From: Magicicada septendecula
Taxonomy: Eukaryota; Arthropoda; Insecta; Hemiptera; Cicadidae
Length of the DNA: 64,000 nt
Assembly (NCBI GenBank): GCA_034769895.1
Contig: CM068373.1
Location: 434,167,080 to 434,231,079, forward strand
Direction of reading: 5' to 3'
Shown here: positions 1 through 11,991 of the stretch, one piece after another
Layout of the letters: every line of letters starts with the position of its first letter
Numbering within the stretch: the first letter of the stretch is position 1
Notes under the pieces: generated by a model
What the model saw: only the letters and a program-made list of their open reading frames with translations
What the model was told of the DNA's origin: nothing
Database searches by the model: none
Program-made: the position numbers and the translations under genes

Positions 1-250
1 GAAAAAAAATTTAGTGGGTGACGAATTAAAGAGGGAGCGAATTAGTGGGTGAGACGAATTACTGAGATTCCATTGAATATAAAATACAAATAATACTTCG
101 ATAAAATTCATTGTTTACGATTGTAAGTGATGAAATAAGGGGCTAGTTATAGAGAAATCCTTGTTGATAAAACTCGTGCCTACGGCCATAATCATATAAA
201 CATACACACAGTTATAAACATGTATCTGAACTTAGACGAGCCATGAATAT
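1..250. other. AT-rich sequence without a gene
   Basis: I see no coding frame, RNA gene or recognisable repeat here apart from a small direct repeat near the start built on the phrase gcgaattagtgggtga. The LTR described next begins directly after it. Confidence 0.5.
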
Positions 251-765
251 TGTTACGACGGGTCTCCTTGATAGCCGTATGGTACAGTGGAAAAACAAAA
301 TACAAGATACCGATGAAGTCACTAAAAACCAGCTTTAATTATTATCACAATTAACAATAATTCGAATAAATCTGTCCACACAAATAATAATGTCAACTAT
401 AAACAATTCCGCACTATAATCACTTTTCACAAATACACCACTTGAGACGCACTATGTAAATCGCCCGACATAAACTGAAAACTATACGGCAGGTGTGGGC
501 TATTTCTAGTCTTCAGGGTTCCATAATATGCGTCCTTAAACAAGCAATCGAAAATTCTAGAGACACTTCAGCGCGGCCTTGGCAGAAACACGCACCGTTG
601 GGCTAGTTGAGAAACTTGTCGAACAACACTATCGAATGTACGAGAATTTTCCGTATTACGTAACACTGCGTCACGTGTTAAGTGTCACGTACGCACACAA
701 ACATTACAGCTGGGCTCTGCTGAGATGGCCGACAAACATGTATAACGTCCTGCAATGACATAGCA
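251..765 (-). mobile_element. Solo LTR of an LTR retrotransposon, reverse orientation
   Basis: Read on the minus strand this is about 515 bp bounded by TGCTATG and CGTAACA, with an AATTAAAGCTGG polyadenylation-type segment followed by a GTGACTTCATCGGT-like tail near the 3' end. The same tail recurs at 20090-20758, 63196-63723, 60451-60790 and, partly, at 6430-6599, which defines the family. No gag or pol coding region flanks it, so it is a solo LTR or fragment. The superfamily (Gypsy-like or BEL-like) cannot be told from the LTR alone. Confidence 0.6.
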
Positions 766-879
766 ATATATTCAATGTTCCGTATATACGTATTTAATTA
801 AATACTTGAATGTATAAAAATACAGAAGACAAACGTTCACTCTGAAGTCAATAATCAGTCACAGGCTACTGAATTCATG

Positions 880-2154
880 GGAGATTGTAGTAACATTTGT
901 TGATTTCAAAAAGGCCTACGATTCTGTTGATAAAGAAACTATACATAAAATAATCCGAGAATTTGGTGTTAAATCTAAATTGGCAAATCTAATCCGTGAA
1001 ACCCTTACGGACACAGTCTCAAAAATAAAATTCATGGGAAAAATATCTCAACCATTCAAAATAAATACAGGTGTAAGACAGGGTGATGGTTTATCCCCAA
1101 TTCGTTTTAACTGTGTCCTGGAGAAAGTAGTGAAATTTTGGAATGAAAAATTAAAGGAATGCAAAATATCACAAATCATGTTGGGAAGAAGGAACAAACG
1201 TAGTCAAATAAACTGTTTGGCATTCGCAGATGACTTTGCTATACTTTCTGATCACCTCATATCTGCAGTAACACAAGTTAATTTTTTAGAGGACGTAGCC
1301 AGTAGAACAGGCTTAAGAATTTCTGCACGAAAAAACAAATTTCTCACAAAAATTAAAAACGCGCCAAAATTCCTGGTAACAGATATGGTTCGAACAGAGG
1401 GGGTTCGAAAACTTGAGTATCTAGGAGAGATTCTTGAGAATTCATAGAAGAAAGGATTCATAAAATGGAAAGGGCATATGGTATAACTAAAGATATTTAC
1501 AATAAAAAGTGCATACCTAAAAATGCGAAAATAAGGCATTAGAGTACAGTATTGATCTCAGAATGCCTATATGCAAGTGAATGTCTAGCATTGAATTATA
1601 ATTTAGACAAACTAGAAATATCGGAAAGACGAATTATTAGGAAAATATTAGGCCCACGAAAAACTTTAGAAGGTTGGAAATTAAGAAGTAATGATGAAAT
1701 ATATCAAAGTATAGAAAATATAACAGAAACAATGAGAAAAAGAAGACTATTATTTTTTGGACATTTATATAGAATGGACGGCAATAGGTTGACAAAGTAA
1801 ATCTTCAAATATCTGTGGGGGAAGAAGTCAACACCAAGTTGCATTAAACAAGTCCAAAAGGAGTTAGAAAAAAATAATATAGACGCAGAAGAACGAATTG
1901 AAAGAGAAGTTTTTCGGGCAAAAGTGTTAAAAATGGAGGGAGTCCAGGGTAGGAGAGAGAAAAACGCAGGTTCAAAGTGGACTGAAGACAGGAAGAAGAG
2001 ACACAGTGAGAAGATGAAAGAATATTGGGAAAAAAGAAAAGAACAAAGAGTAATGAATGGAAATTGGCATGTGGTCCTTAGATGGCCGATACAAAAAAAT
2101 AACAGAGGTATGAAGAAGTTAAACAAAAACCATCTACGCCATCAAACCACTTAG
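880..2154 (+). pseudogene. Non-LTR retrotransposon reverse transcriptase, 3' half, broken
   Basis: The frame from about 895 reads FVDFKKAYDSVDKET, reverse transcriptase palm motif A, followed by GVRQGDGLSPIRFN and the catalytic block FADDFAIL (FADD in place of the usual YADD). It stops at 1445-1447. A further stop precedes a second open stretch (1552-1800) that looks like the C-terminal region of RTE-like elements, with the H-x-x-R-M pattern FFGHLYRMDG. A lysine- and arginine-rich tail follows to 2154. The 5' part (endonuclease) is absent. This is a dead, 5'-truncated copy; the clade assignment (RTE-like) is from memory of similar insect elements. Confidence 0.8.
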
Positions 2155-2410
2155 GCTAATACACAGTTCCAATTAGAAAAAGTTGAACTCTAAATTAAGA
2201 AAAAACTTTTTGGGCGAAATTTAATTTGATCCGGCAAAGTAAATTTAACTTTTAAATTAGCCGGCGTCGTTGTCGATTTAATTAATATTAATAATATTCT
2301 CCTCTGCTGACACAAAGTTTAATTTCGTTTAATTTCGCTCCGTCTCTAGTTATTGACAGTTTGCTCTTGCTTCGTGAACCGGATATATAATTAATATTGG
2401 ACAAGTAGCA
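2155..2410. repeat. Dispersed repeat shared with 62815-63060
   Basis: The stretch around AAATTAGCCGGCGTCGTTG, followed by TTTAATTAATATTAATA and a CAGCTGACA-like block, is clearly related to 62815-63060 (AAATTAGCCGGCATTGTTG). Both begin near a GCTAATA-CA-TTC-AATT phrase. It has no coding potential and is a roughly 250-bp interspersed element of unknown class. Confidence 0.5.
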
Positions 2411-2635
2411 TGAACTAGTATTTAAACTATACATTATACACTATAGTTTGAGTAAACTAGTTCTATATGTCTCTAGTTTGTACAAGTAGGACTGAGCATG
2501 AAGAAGCAATCTTACTTCAACCCCATGATGGAATTGTTAAGCCTGTCCGTGTTTGTTACCCAGTAGCCTATGGGCAATTTTTATTGAAACAGGTCATTAG
2601 TTTGCTCCTACATTACAAACCTTTGGACAAACTTT

Positions 2636-2766
2636 GTCTTCTTCTTCTTCTTCTTCTTCTTCTTCTTCTTCTTCTTCTTCTTCTTCTTCTTCTTCTTCTT
2701 CTTCTTCTTCTTCTTCTTCTTCTTCTTTATCTTCTTCTTCTTCTTCCTCTTCTTCTTCTTCTTCTT
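2636..2766. repeat. (CTT)n microsatellite
   Basis: About 43 nearly perfect CTT units with a few interruptions near the right end. The long leucine or lysine reading frames across it are artefacts. Similar GAA/CTT runs elsewhere in the window sit at LINE 3' ends, so this may be an expanded LINE tail, but I do not recognise LINE coding next to it. Confidence 0.95.
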
Positions 2767-3244
2767 ACGGACGCCCACATGCCGTTTGATAAACCACAAA
2801 ACGAGACAAACTATAGGACAGCTATATATATATATATTAATTATTATTATCGTTATTATTCCGGCTGTACAGTGTTTACACATTTTTCGGAACCAAAGAT
2901 TACAGAAGTGACTGAATTCTCATTACCTTTATTGAATCCATCCGGCTGCAATTTATTTGGTTTTTTAACATTTTCTTTTTTCCAATGAATGGGGAGTTGG
3001 CCCATTGCATTAACCCCCAACCTGGCGGACCAGGCAATTTTTAATCAAGGTTTACTTCCTTTAGCCTTTGATAAACCAATATCCAACTACAAGGCAGCAT
3101 CTGCTAGTTTTAGTCCGCCCCGAGTATTGTACTTCCTCGGTACCCACCATATCTGGTCGGCATACCCCTATCCGCCACCTGGGGAGGCGCCCGATGGGAG
3201 ACTAGCAACTCCACACGGGTATAAATATTAATTTATTTTGTTTA
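2767..3244. other. Repeat-derived non-coding stretch
   Basis: No gene. It contains the phrase CCAACCTGGCGGACCAGG and a GC-richer block (3110-3220); part of this recurs in opposite sense near 3935-3960 (CCTGGTCCGCCAGGGGG). It looks like decayed transposon sequence. The short open frame at 2989-3231 has no recognisable protein character. Confidence 0.4.
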
Positions 3245-3870
3245 TGTGATCTTCTTTTTCTTCTGCACTACATGGCTTGGGCTATAGCCCGTTCCCACTT
3301 CACAGAGTCTCTGACTATTTTTTCCAGGATCTTCCATGATCTCTCGTCCCCACTGGCCTACATTCAAACGCTTGTTTATGAATACGCGTGTCTACTATGC
3401 GTTCCATTTGAGACTTCTAATTCTGCCTGTATTACTTTATTCCTAGAACCGACAGTAACTTCGGGTCTTTCCTTATGTCGTCGATTTGTAGATGATTTCT
3501 GAAACGGCATCTCTTAACTGCTCTTAAAAATTTTATTTCCGAGGCCTGTAGTTTTGAAATATCTTTTTTCAGGAGAATTCATGTTTCACGTGCATACATT
3601 AAAGTCGGTACACCCACGACCTTATAGAACTTTAGCTGTGTGTCTCCCTAACTAAATTTATTTAACTTTCTCTAAATATCGTTGTTCTTTCTGTATGAGG
3701 TACAACATCCCAAATAATTAAAAGTGATACCTGCTCCAAAACACTATTATCAAATACAATTTTTGCCCCTACAGGGCTCTTCCCTAGGAAGGCCATTGTT
3801 TTTGTCTTAGACTTTGAGATCTTAAAGTTGTATTTCTGGCAGATCGTACGCAAGGTATAAATAGAGCGGC
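3245..3870 (-). pseudogene. RTE-like LINE C-terminal fragment
   Basis: On the minus strand the region encodes, with frame breaks, the reverse transcriptase thumb and C-terminal parts of an RTE-like LINE: KYNFKISKSKTKTMAF near 3840, then KFYKVVGVPTLMYA and SKLQASEIKFLRAVKRC, a run widely shared among the LINE copies in this window. Its 3' end abuts a CTT-rich tail at 3249-3266 on the plus strand. It is 5'-truncated and dead. Confidence 0.75.
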
Positions 3871-5144
3871 CAGACCGGACTCATTAGCCGTAGAGAAGGC
3901 GGCCGGTATAGTGGTTGTGTGCCCCGAAATCAGTGCACCTGGTCCGCCAGGGGGTTGTGCGAGGGGATGGTAACCCTTCCATGTAAAATTTAGTTTACTC
4001 GACTTCTTCAACATAGGAAAATCCCGTAAAAATATTGTTTCGGAAAAAGTCCAACGTAACTATTTTTGTTAAAATTTTATAAAATACCAAAACCAAGCCT
4101 TGTGAGTAGCATGTCTTGTGTCTGCGCGTGAGTCTGGCCTGTACTAATACATATTGACTTATATATTAGTCAATATACGTAATAAATTATACGTAATAAA
4201 TTTGTTACGTATTATACACTTAAACTTAAATCGATTTCAATTGTTTTTTTCATAATACTGCGTTACAAAAATTTTGTATTATAAGGGACGTGACTTTCTT
4301 ACGTGGCCCTATACTTTTTTATGTCTGATTAATTAGAAAATCTAGTCACTGGACAAAAGTTCCGAGCTAATTGGCCTTCTGGTTAACACTTCCCATCCCT
4401 GGCGCTTCAACAGCACGCGCGAAAGCAGAGAACTGGGTGGAAATTGTCCCAACACTGATAACAAGGTTGTTATAAACATTAAAGGCCACTTTCCTATATA
4501 TACCTTTTTAGACACTGGCTGGTCCCCGTAAGCAACCAAACGAGCAAAGCATGACGTGTTCTATGTGATACATTTCAACACGATGTTCAAGGTCACCCAT
4601 TGCCAGTTACTCTCCTATTGGTCCGCTCTCACAGCATCTAGGGGCGGTAATGGAAGAGTCTAATCACAGATCACGGCCAGTTAGCCCGGAGTACAAGATT
4701 ATTTGCAAAACTTTGTCGTTCTGGTCCACGAATATTTCGATTTCCGTGCATCACATTTAATTGATGGGATTGGTGAAATTCTACGGATGTCGGAAAGCGC
4801 AGACCGTAGACCGTTTCCTGGATGCGGAGAAAGTCTTTGACAGGGTCTGACTGAGGTTGCGCGTCTGTTCAATGTCCCGAGTCACCGATTAGACTCCTAC
4901 CACTGGGTCAATTTTTAGTTATTTATTTAAATTTCAATTAGTAGTGGCATAAAGCTTCAGAATTGGTGTTTTATACAAAGGTTATAAAAAAGGGTCGCTT
5001 CCAAGAGTCACCTGAGCTTGGAGTAGGTTTGCCGAGTCCGTCAATCAAGAAACTGTGGTTAACTCGGACCGCTCGACCATATAATTTTCGTGCTAAGCGG
5101 CTCAGGGTGTCATCAAGTGCGCGGAGTTCAAGTCTTTTTCGAAG
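3871..5144. other. Decayed repeats, no gene
   Basis: AT-rich sequence with scattered transposon phrases. At 4826-4850 the plus strand reads FLDAEKVFDRV, a motif A remnant of a jockey-like reverse transcriptase. Nothing here is intact and I see no RNA gene. Confidence 0.4.
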
Positions 5145-5635
5145 TTAAGTGAGGTAAGTCAGGAATCGAAATGAAGCTCGAGGTACGTGGTCTACTCTGA
5201 CTTGGAAGCTGCGGTCTCGCAGGAAGCTGCCTATCAAATGAACGTAGCAAATAGGGAGAAGGACTTCCGCAAGTTTGTAAAGGACGCCCTTATGCCACAC
5301 GCGGTCAAAGCTTTTCTCCACGTCTAGAAAGAACGCAGTCGTCTGTTTGCCCTGACAGCCCGCCTCGGTAATGCTCTTTACCAGTCCCATCGGCTGAAGA
5401 ATCGAAGAGTGCATATTACGAAAGCCAAACTGTTCAGGAATGATCAACTCCAGTCATTCTAGGGTCTTGAATCCGACGCTGATCAAGTCGCTCGAAAACT
5501 TTTGACGTCGTGAACGAGAGGCTGATCAGTCAGAGGTTCTCCGTGCGAGAAGAGTTCTTTCCCGGCTTGGGTATAACGATCACAGCAGCCGTTTACCATT
5601 CCGCAGGCTTTGACAGCGTTCGGCACGATGAGATT
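5145..5635 (-). pseudogene. Jockey-like LINE reverse transcriptase fragment
   Basis: The minus-strand frames read AVIVIPKPGKNSS, then LISLSFTTSKVFERL, then PEQFGFRNMHS and AFFLDVEKSFDRVWH, in the order expected of fingers and palm motif A of jockey-clade reverse transcriptases. Stops and frame changes interrupt the order, and the YADD block is missing. It is a dead internal fragment. Confidence 0.75.
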
Positions 5636-5830
5636 TTATACAGACTCCGGGAAGTCTAGCTCCCAGATTATTACCTTCACTTGATTGCTAGCTTTCTGGT
5701 GGAGACGACCTTCTACGTGAGTGCAGACGACTGAGTCTCTTCCGAGAGACGAGTCACTGCCAGAAGTGTTCTTTCGGCCCCTCCTGTTATCCGTCTACGT
5801 CAACGACGACGTACCCTTAGACCTTAGAGA
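5636..5830 (+). pseudogene. Jockey-like LINE fragment, opposite orientation
   Basis: The plus strand reads DEILYRLREV, stop, LPDYYLHLIASFL and then, after frame changes, a PLLLSVYVNDDVP-like block. This corresponds to the segment just after motif A in the same jockey-type protein. It is a small dead piece lying head to head with the fragment at 5145-5635. Confidence 0.5.
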
Positions 5831-6429
5831 CCAGATTGCCTTTTTTTTCTAGTAGCTACGTTCATTTGAGGTTGTTGTGTCTCTAAGGGACTAAAAGAGA
5901 TTAAAAATTAAATATTATTAAATAAAACTAATTCATAATTCAATTTATTAATTAAATATATTTTATATTATATTTTTATAATTAGCAATTATAGTTTATA
6001 TCATAGTCCATAATATGGTTTATATTGTTATAGTTTTATATTATATTTGAATATAGTTTATAGATCAATTCCCTTACCACGTGTTGAGATTAACTACATT
6101 ATTTAGCAGGGTTTTACAACTTTCGCGTTTCTTTGAGGTTATCATTCACTGTGGATTAGCTTTCAGCAATAACCGTGTCCCATTTTGTGTTTGTCTACCT
6201 TTTATATGCATCTCTAGAATTTTATTTTGTCTTGAAGTGTTCATTCTATTTTACTTTCTTGCTTTACTACAAAACGCTTTAACTTTTTACCTCTTATCAC
6301 GGCTCTGATTAGTTTAAAAAGTCGCGTACACTTTTCCATTCAAGCTACTCAGTTACCAACTAACGTTCATCTGTATGTGAAATAGGAAATACGAGTATTA
6401 ATTAGTCCAAAACTGTAAGACAGTGGCAT
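5831..6429. other. AT-rich, no gene
   Basis: Very AT-rich sequence with TATA/ATTA runs to about 6070, then sequence that may be the decayed upstream half of the LTR whose end lies at 6599. I cannot align it confidently by eye. Confidence 0.35.
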
Positions 6430-6599
6430 TTATTGTTATGTGTTGAACAAATTTAACTTTAATCATTGTATAAGACTGGCTGGCTTTGTTTATTTCTGAC
6501 GGTTGTTTGTGTCTAATTAAAGTTGTAATTACGACTTTATTGGGGTCAGTTATTCCGTTTCCACTGTACAGTACGACGATCAGTGACACCGTGGTAACA
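6430..6599 (+). mobile_element. 3' portion of the TGTTACG...GTAACA LTR family
   Basis: It contains GAACAAATTTAACTTTAATC, AATTAAAGTTG, a GGGTCAGTTATTCCGTTTCC block and the terminal ACCGTGGTAACA, all matching the 3' ends of the copies at 20090-20758 and 63196-63723. The upstream part is too divergent to delimit. Confidence 0.55.
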
Positions 6600-7609
6600 A
6601 TATGTATAGTTAAGCTTTTACTTTTATCACAAACAGCATGCCACAAACACGCTTTTTTAATTAATTTTTTTCATCTCTTCAAATACCTATGATAGGTTTA
6701 CAGACTACTTGAACAGCGTGTTCCTTGCATCCCTTCTGTACGCAGTAAAATAATTGGTCTTACACTGTTAACGACGATATGATGTTATGATGTTACTAAC
6801 AAGTAGCAATTTAACCAAGCCAATTGAATAGCCTAATTGGACACTTAGAAACTTAAGCATCTTTGGAAACTGTCCTGAAGTGTAATTTACAATAATAATT
6901 TGATTGTTTTCCGTTTTCGAGTTAATAAAAACACTTTTAACGGTGTAAAAGACGAAATGTACACATTGAAACTACAAGCACTTGGATGAAATGTACGTCG
7001 ATACAATTTTTTTTTTGGGGGGGAGGCTTGTAGGTAATCACAGCTACAAGTTTTGTGTTCAAAGAAAGCGGACACAAAAAAATTAAACTTAATAATTCAA
7101 GTGGAAATTCGTCATTAAAAACCATCACACTTTTTCTTTTATATAGTTCTTACATAACTTGTAGCAGGTTTTCAACGCACAACGCCTGTTTTAGTCTTAG
7201 CGGGCCTACTTGATATTCTGCCTTCTACGTTAGCTTTCACGATGAATTTTGGTTTCGTTTCACTATTCATTACTGTTACATAATGCTTTCCTTTCTACCG
7301 TCACCTCGACTGTTCCAGAGTAAATGATAACCTCGAAGAAACGAGAAAGTCGTAAAATTTTGAAAAAAAAGTTAGTTACTCTCAACACACGATAAGGGAG
7401 TCGACCTACTCAAAAACTATATTGAAATATTAAGTTTAATTTATTACTGTATCCTGATTGTAATATTTCTACACCGCACTCACTTTGAGTAAGTTATATA
7501 CCCCTATATTTTAAGACAAAATAATAAGTACATTTAAAATAAGTACATTTTTGAGGGTTTCACGGCGGGCGTCATAATTACTGAAATTAAGATCCGCAGG
7601 ACACATCTT
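6600..7609. other. No gene recognised
   Basis: AT-rich sequence with no credible coding frame. A G-rich run (GGGGGGGAGG) follows a T run at about 7010-7025. No RNA gene, fold-back or clear transposon end found by eye. Confidence 0.4.
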
Positions 7610-8640
7610 GCGTTTGTGGGCCTCGAAAAAGCATTTGACAGGTTGGATAGAGCAACATTATGAAAGATAATGGAAAGAAGAGGATACCCCCCTATTCATT
7701 TAATAAAGGTAATTAAAAGTTTATATAATGGAACGCAGATAAGGATAAATACTAATAGATTATTATCAGAGCTCATTGGAATGACCCAAGGCGATCGGCA
7801 GGGTTGCAGTCTTTCTCCTGTTGTATTTAATATCTATATAGATGATGCCATAAGGAAATGGAAATACTTGGGGAGGATTATACTTGGGGAAAGGATTTTA
7901 TTTAAATATTTTAATGTATGCAGACGATCTTGTCATCATCAAAGAGAATGAAAATGACCTCCAAAGGTCGTTGATTTATCTTCCTAACATTTTAACAGAT
8001 TACAATCAAACCATTTCCTTATCTAAAAGAAATGTTATGGCTTTTTCTGAGACAAATTATATTTGAACAAAGAGTGGCATACAGGACTTGCCAATAGAAC
8101 AGGTGCCTGATTTCAAGTATCTATTGTCCAGCATTACATATCAAGATGATAAGGAGGTTGAAAGCAAAATTAGTCTCTTCCAGTCGCTTTGTGGATGTAT
8201 CATGAAACACTTAAAGATGAAAACAAGAAAAGAGACGCAATTGAAATATTTTAATGTAATGGCCATACCTCAACTATTGTATGGTAGTGATAATTTGATT
8301 AGAAAGATCAAAGATATGCCTAGAATACAAGGAGCGGAAATGAGATTCTTGAAGGCTGTAAAGGGTTGTGCCAGGAGTGATCTTATCACAAATGATCATA
8401 TTAGAATAGAGCTAGGCATAGCTGACAGCTTGAATAAGAAAATCTCCCGGTACAAAACGAAGTGGCGGTTACACGTAGAGAGAATGGTTCCAACTAGATT
8501 TTCAAGAAGATCCCTTCACTATATTTCAAGGGGGAAGAAAAGTGTGGGAAGAAGAGCCCGTAAACGATGGTTGGATGAATTCTATTGAGACTGGAAAAGG
8601 CTACTAGACTAAGCCGTAAAGGATGACGACGACGACGAAG
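7610..8640 (+). pseudogene. RTE-like LINE, palm to 3' end, frameshifted
   Basis: The stretch reads LEKAFDRLDRATL (motif A), then GDRQGCSLSPVVFNIYIDD. After a frameshift near 7900 it reads MYADDLVIIKENENDL, the catalytic YADD block, then after a stop at about 8066 the C-terminal region (KYFNVMAIPQLLYG, IQGAEMRFLKAVKGC, RRARKRWLDEFY). The end is followed by a GATGACGACGACGACGAAG tail. A 5'-truncated sister copy lies at 62119-62437. It is one of the best preserved LINE relics in the window but cannot encode a full protein. Confidence 0.85.
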
Positions 8641-8692
8641 TTCAGGACTATTAGATCCACTAAATTTCTTATTCTGACAGATGTTGCTATAA

Positions 8693-8727
8693 GACGTTTC
8701 GGCCTCACCTCTGGAGGCCATCTTCAG
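8693..8727 (-). other. Hammerhead-like core motif (CTGAAGA...GAAAC)
   Basis: On the minus strand CTGAAGA is followed by a 6-bp hairpin stem GGCCTC/GAGGCC with a CAGAGGT loop, then GAAACGTC. This is the order of the conserved hammerhead core (CUGANGA, helix II, GAAA). The helix III and cleavage-site context was not established. The same architecture recurs at 14571-14606, 17781-17811, 17902-17929 and 23393-23429. Confidence 0.4.
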
Positions 8728-9296
8728 CGATACACGGTTGTTAATACAACTGACACGGTATTCGTCAATTAGTACATTACTGTAGCAAAGGATATTCGGG
8801 GTCCCGGAAAGGACCGCTTATATAAACTTATGGAGTTTCCACGATGCCAGCTGAAAACCACCATCGTCCAATCAGAATTAAGCGCAATGCTATAGGTCGA
8901 GCAGCACAGGATGCCAAACTCTATGTAAAGCAAGGCTTTCACCACGCCGGTTCATTGCAACGGACTCCATATGCAGTCGAGAGAACTATGCACTCACCGA
9001 GGACAGGATCGTGATCTCCTCGAAGAGAACGCGGTGATCGGTGTTAGCTAGAGAAAATAGTATCCATAACTTTTTAAAGTTTTTTCGTTGTGACCATCAT
9101 ATATAATATGAATTTTATGCCACTAAGATGCCTAAAATTTTATAAATCTGTAAAAGTTTTATATTTTGTTTATCCACAGTGTTTTTTCTTGTTTCAAAAA
9201 ACATTTACAGATATTTAAAAAAATTTATGGGAAAAATTTTCGCTTCTATAGGAAAGAAGTATAACCAGAAATACAAAGAAACATATATATAATAGC
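8728..9296. other. Repeat-like non-coding sequence
   Basis: It is probably the rest of the element carrying the hammerhead-like motif (8640-9060), followed by AT-rich sequence. No coding region was seen. Confidence 0.3.
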
Positions 9297-9710
9297 ATGG
9301 TGCAAAGTGTAATCCTTTATGGAGCAGAAGTTTGGAACGTTTCAAATGTAAATAAGAAAAAACTGATGGCAGCGGAAATGGACTTCTTCAGGAGGAGTTG
9401 TAGAAGATCAAAATTAGACAGGTTTAGAAATGAGACTATTAGAGCCGAGATGAATATTGACAGGACAATAATAGATGAAATAGAAGGGAGACAATTGACT
9501 TGGTTTGGGCATGTGAAGAGATTGGAAGATGACAGATGGCCCCGCAAAATACTGGAATGGATACCACCGGTGAGGAGGAAAAGAGGACGTCCACGGAGGA
9601 GTTGGCGAGATGACGTAGCGGAAGCAATGGTTGCAAGAAATTTAGAAGAACTTACATGCTACGATAGGTTACAATGGAAACTGGGGACGGAGAAACGGCG
9701 ACAGCTGTAA
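9297..9710 (+). pseudogene. LINE C-terminal fragment
   Basis: The open frame reads VQSVILYGAEVWNVS, AAEMDFFRRSCRRSK, LTWFGHVKRLEDDRWP and RKRGRPRRSWRDDVAEAM. This is the typical C-terminal region of insect RTE-like LINEs (YGAEVW, W-x-GH-x-x-R, GRPR-x-x-W). Only this end survives. It is 5'-truncated just before 9297 and followed by a (TA)n run at about 9733-9751. Confidence 0.8.
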
Positions 9711-10517
9711 AGATCCGTATAGGCCTATAGGCATATATATATATATATATATAAATTTATTACATTGATAGAAAACCATTATTTTACCAAGCACTTGTTA
9801 AATGTATACAGTATAAACTCAGCATTACGAGATTATTCAAATAATGTGCAGCCAACAACTAACAATTTCCAACTGAAAATTGCAAACACACCCGTCCTTC
9901 CTTTGTTATATGTCCTCCTTGTGTTAAGGTAGATACAGTGACAAGAGTTCAATGGAACAGAAATATAGAGAGGAGATATTTATACAATGTTATGATGGTA
10001 TACCAAATCCATTGACATTAAAAGCTTACAATCTTGGTGATAAATTTACCCACATTGTAAAATAGATTGTTATGCTGTACACAGTTTCAAATATTTACAT
10101 ATAAATTAGCACCATTTTGTTTATTTAAGTTTATAAATTATGTTGTCATTATAAGCTAGTGATGTTATTTCAAATAATGTATTAACAGGCAGGGCCCGAT
10201 TTATTAATAATTAAATATTATTATAAATTATTAATAAATATATTGTCAACCTTACATGGCTGGAAATCGAAAAATTTTGTCGGAAAGTAGAAATTAAAAA
10301 GCACAAATTGTTATTATACAATTTTTCTATTCATTTGACGCCGCATTAATGTTTTTATCTGTTGGGATATAAAACAACAGAAGTTTTTGATTACTGGGTT
10401 TAACAAGCTATGAAGCAAATTTATGTTTCTCCTGAAGTAAACGCACTTAACCTCTCAAGATCAACAGTAGTCTTAGTTACGCGATAGGTCCTGTTAAGGC
10501 TAGCAATATGGTATTAA
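9711..10517. other. AT-rich, no gene
   Basis: A short (TA)n microsatellite near 9733-9751, then AT-rich sequence. No coding frame or RNA gene recognised. Confidence 0.4.
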
Positions 10518-11563
10518 CCCTTTAAAGCCTAAGTTATTAAAAACCATTAAAAAATGTTCTTTTCTAGAAATTTAATTTGGCATATATTGACATATCTAAA
10601 ATGTATGTTTTTAAAATTTTAAGTCTTATGTTTCACAAATTATGGTCATTTTGGTTATAAGTAACACTGGGCTTTAAGGGAGATACTAGTATACATGGAA
10701 TTAATGTTGTACATAATATTGTACACAGCCCTGTTATAAAAATAATAATTATTTGAGGCACTATTTGTACAAAACATAAATTATAAGGTCACTTTGTCTC
10801 TAATATAATAAAATAGTGTGTCAAATCATAATATAATTTGATAAATAATAATATAATATATTATAATATATAATAACATTTTTATAAACAGCAGTACAAG
10901 CAAAGCGCGGATGAAATATGTTTTACTTTGTATGGAACTGAGAAACACACTCCTTTTGCTGTTAGACACAGGTTAATTTTACACTTAGTGCACGCAAGCT
11001 GAGTAGTCTCCTAACCTAACCTACGCAAACCTAACCAACTAATTACAGTACAAGAACACGCTTTTCAAATAATGTTGAAGAATTTTAAAAGAAAAACTTT
11101 AATAGTGATACAAACTACAAAATGAAGTAAAACGCAAACACACTAACAACAACCTACCAAACATAACCTCAACTGAAATCAGCTGTGCTGTGACAGCATG
11201 GTTACCTGAAAGCCCACTGTTTCTTATAAGCAACACACATATTTTTAACAATATAACATTCATATAATTACAAGACACATCCGTTAATTATGAAATATAA
11301 AGCAAAAGATATTCTAAAGTGAAACTTTTTGTAAATAATATGTAAGATATTGAAGAAATAGTAATGTATACCATCGGTTTTACATACTGGCCACTAGCTC
11401 CAAGTCGCACAGACTAAGCAGCTTTTATTTCTCAAAATTACATGGAAACCAGATGAAATAAGTCAAAAGACACAGTAGGTCTGAGTTCTAAATAAAAAGC
11501 GAATGCCATATTAACCGTGTATATATGTGATGTTGCTTATAAGCAACACTGGGCTTTAAAGAG
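10518..11563. mobile_element. Non-autonomous piggyBac-like element
   Basis: The 1,046-bp stretch is flanked on both sides by TTAA (10514-10517 and 11564-11567). It has short inverted termini: CCCTTTAAAGCC on the left and, read inward from the right, CTCTTTAAAGCCCAG. TTAA targets and CCC-type ends are features of the piggyBac superfamily. An extra internal inverted copy of the terminal motif lies at about 10655-10678. No transposase frame is present, so mobilisation would have been in trans. Confidence 0.6.
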
Positions 11564-11567
11564 TTAA

Positions 11568-11991
11568 CCAATATCGGGAGACTGAATAGACCTCTAACGT
11601 GGGGGAAGAAACGAAACTTAACGTAAAAGTAAGCTGGATCAGAACTGAAACATATCGACACTAGATTTTGTGAGAGTTATTGTAGCGGCAAAAGTGTAGC
11701 AGATCAAGAAATGGGGATTTATTCAGTAAGGCCACTGCAAACGAGAAAAGCCCTCAACAGCCGTGTCCACGGCCTTTCCTTATGGGATGTACACAACAAC
11801 AACAAGAACAAAGCACCTGGCTCTACAGGCTGGAGGTTGTGCTATCTGCCGATGGCTATACTCGTAAAAAGAGACTATTATTATTAGGGGAGGAAATGTA
11901 TGCAGTTTTTACAATTAACAGCCACATATTTGCATTTACAAAAGACTCCAATTAGAACAAAAATTAACTAATTACACAGACGACAAGTGAG
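11568..11991. other. No gene recognised
   Basis: Non-coding. It contains a phrase (about 11700-11860) ending in ACAACAACAACAAGAACAA that looks repeat-derived, but I cannot name a family. Confidence 0.35.

Noticed and set aside
2467-2988. Open frame with a long leucine run
   Set aside because: It is the translation of the (CTT)n microsatellite with short flanks; no protein character outside it.
2989-3231. Possible small host gene
   Set aside because: Proline-rich frame over repeat-derived sequence, partly repeated in opposite sense near 3940; no domain or splice context.
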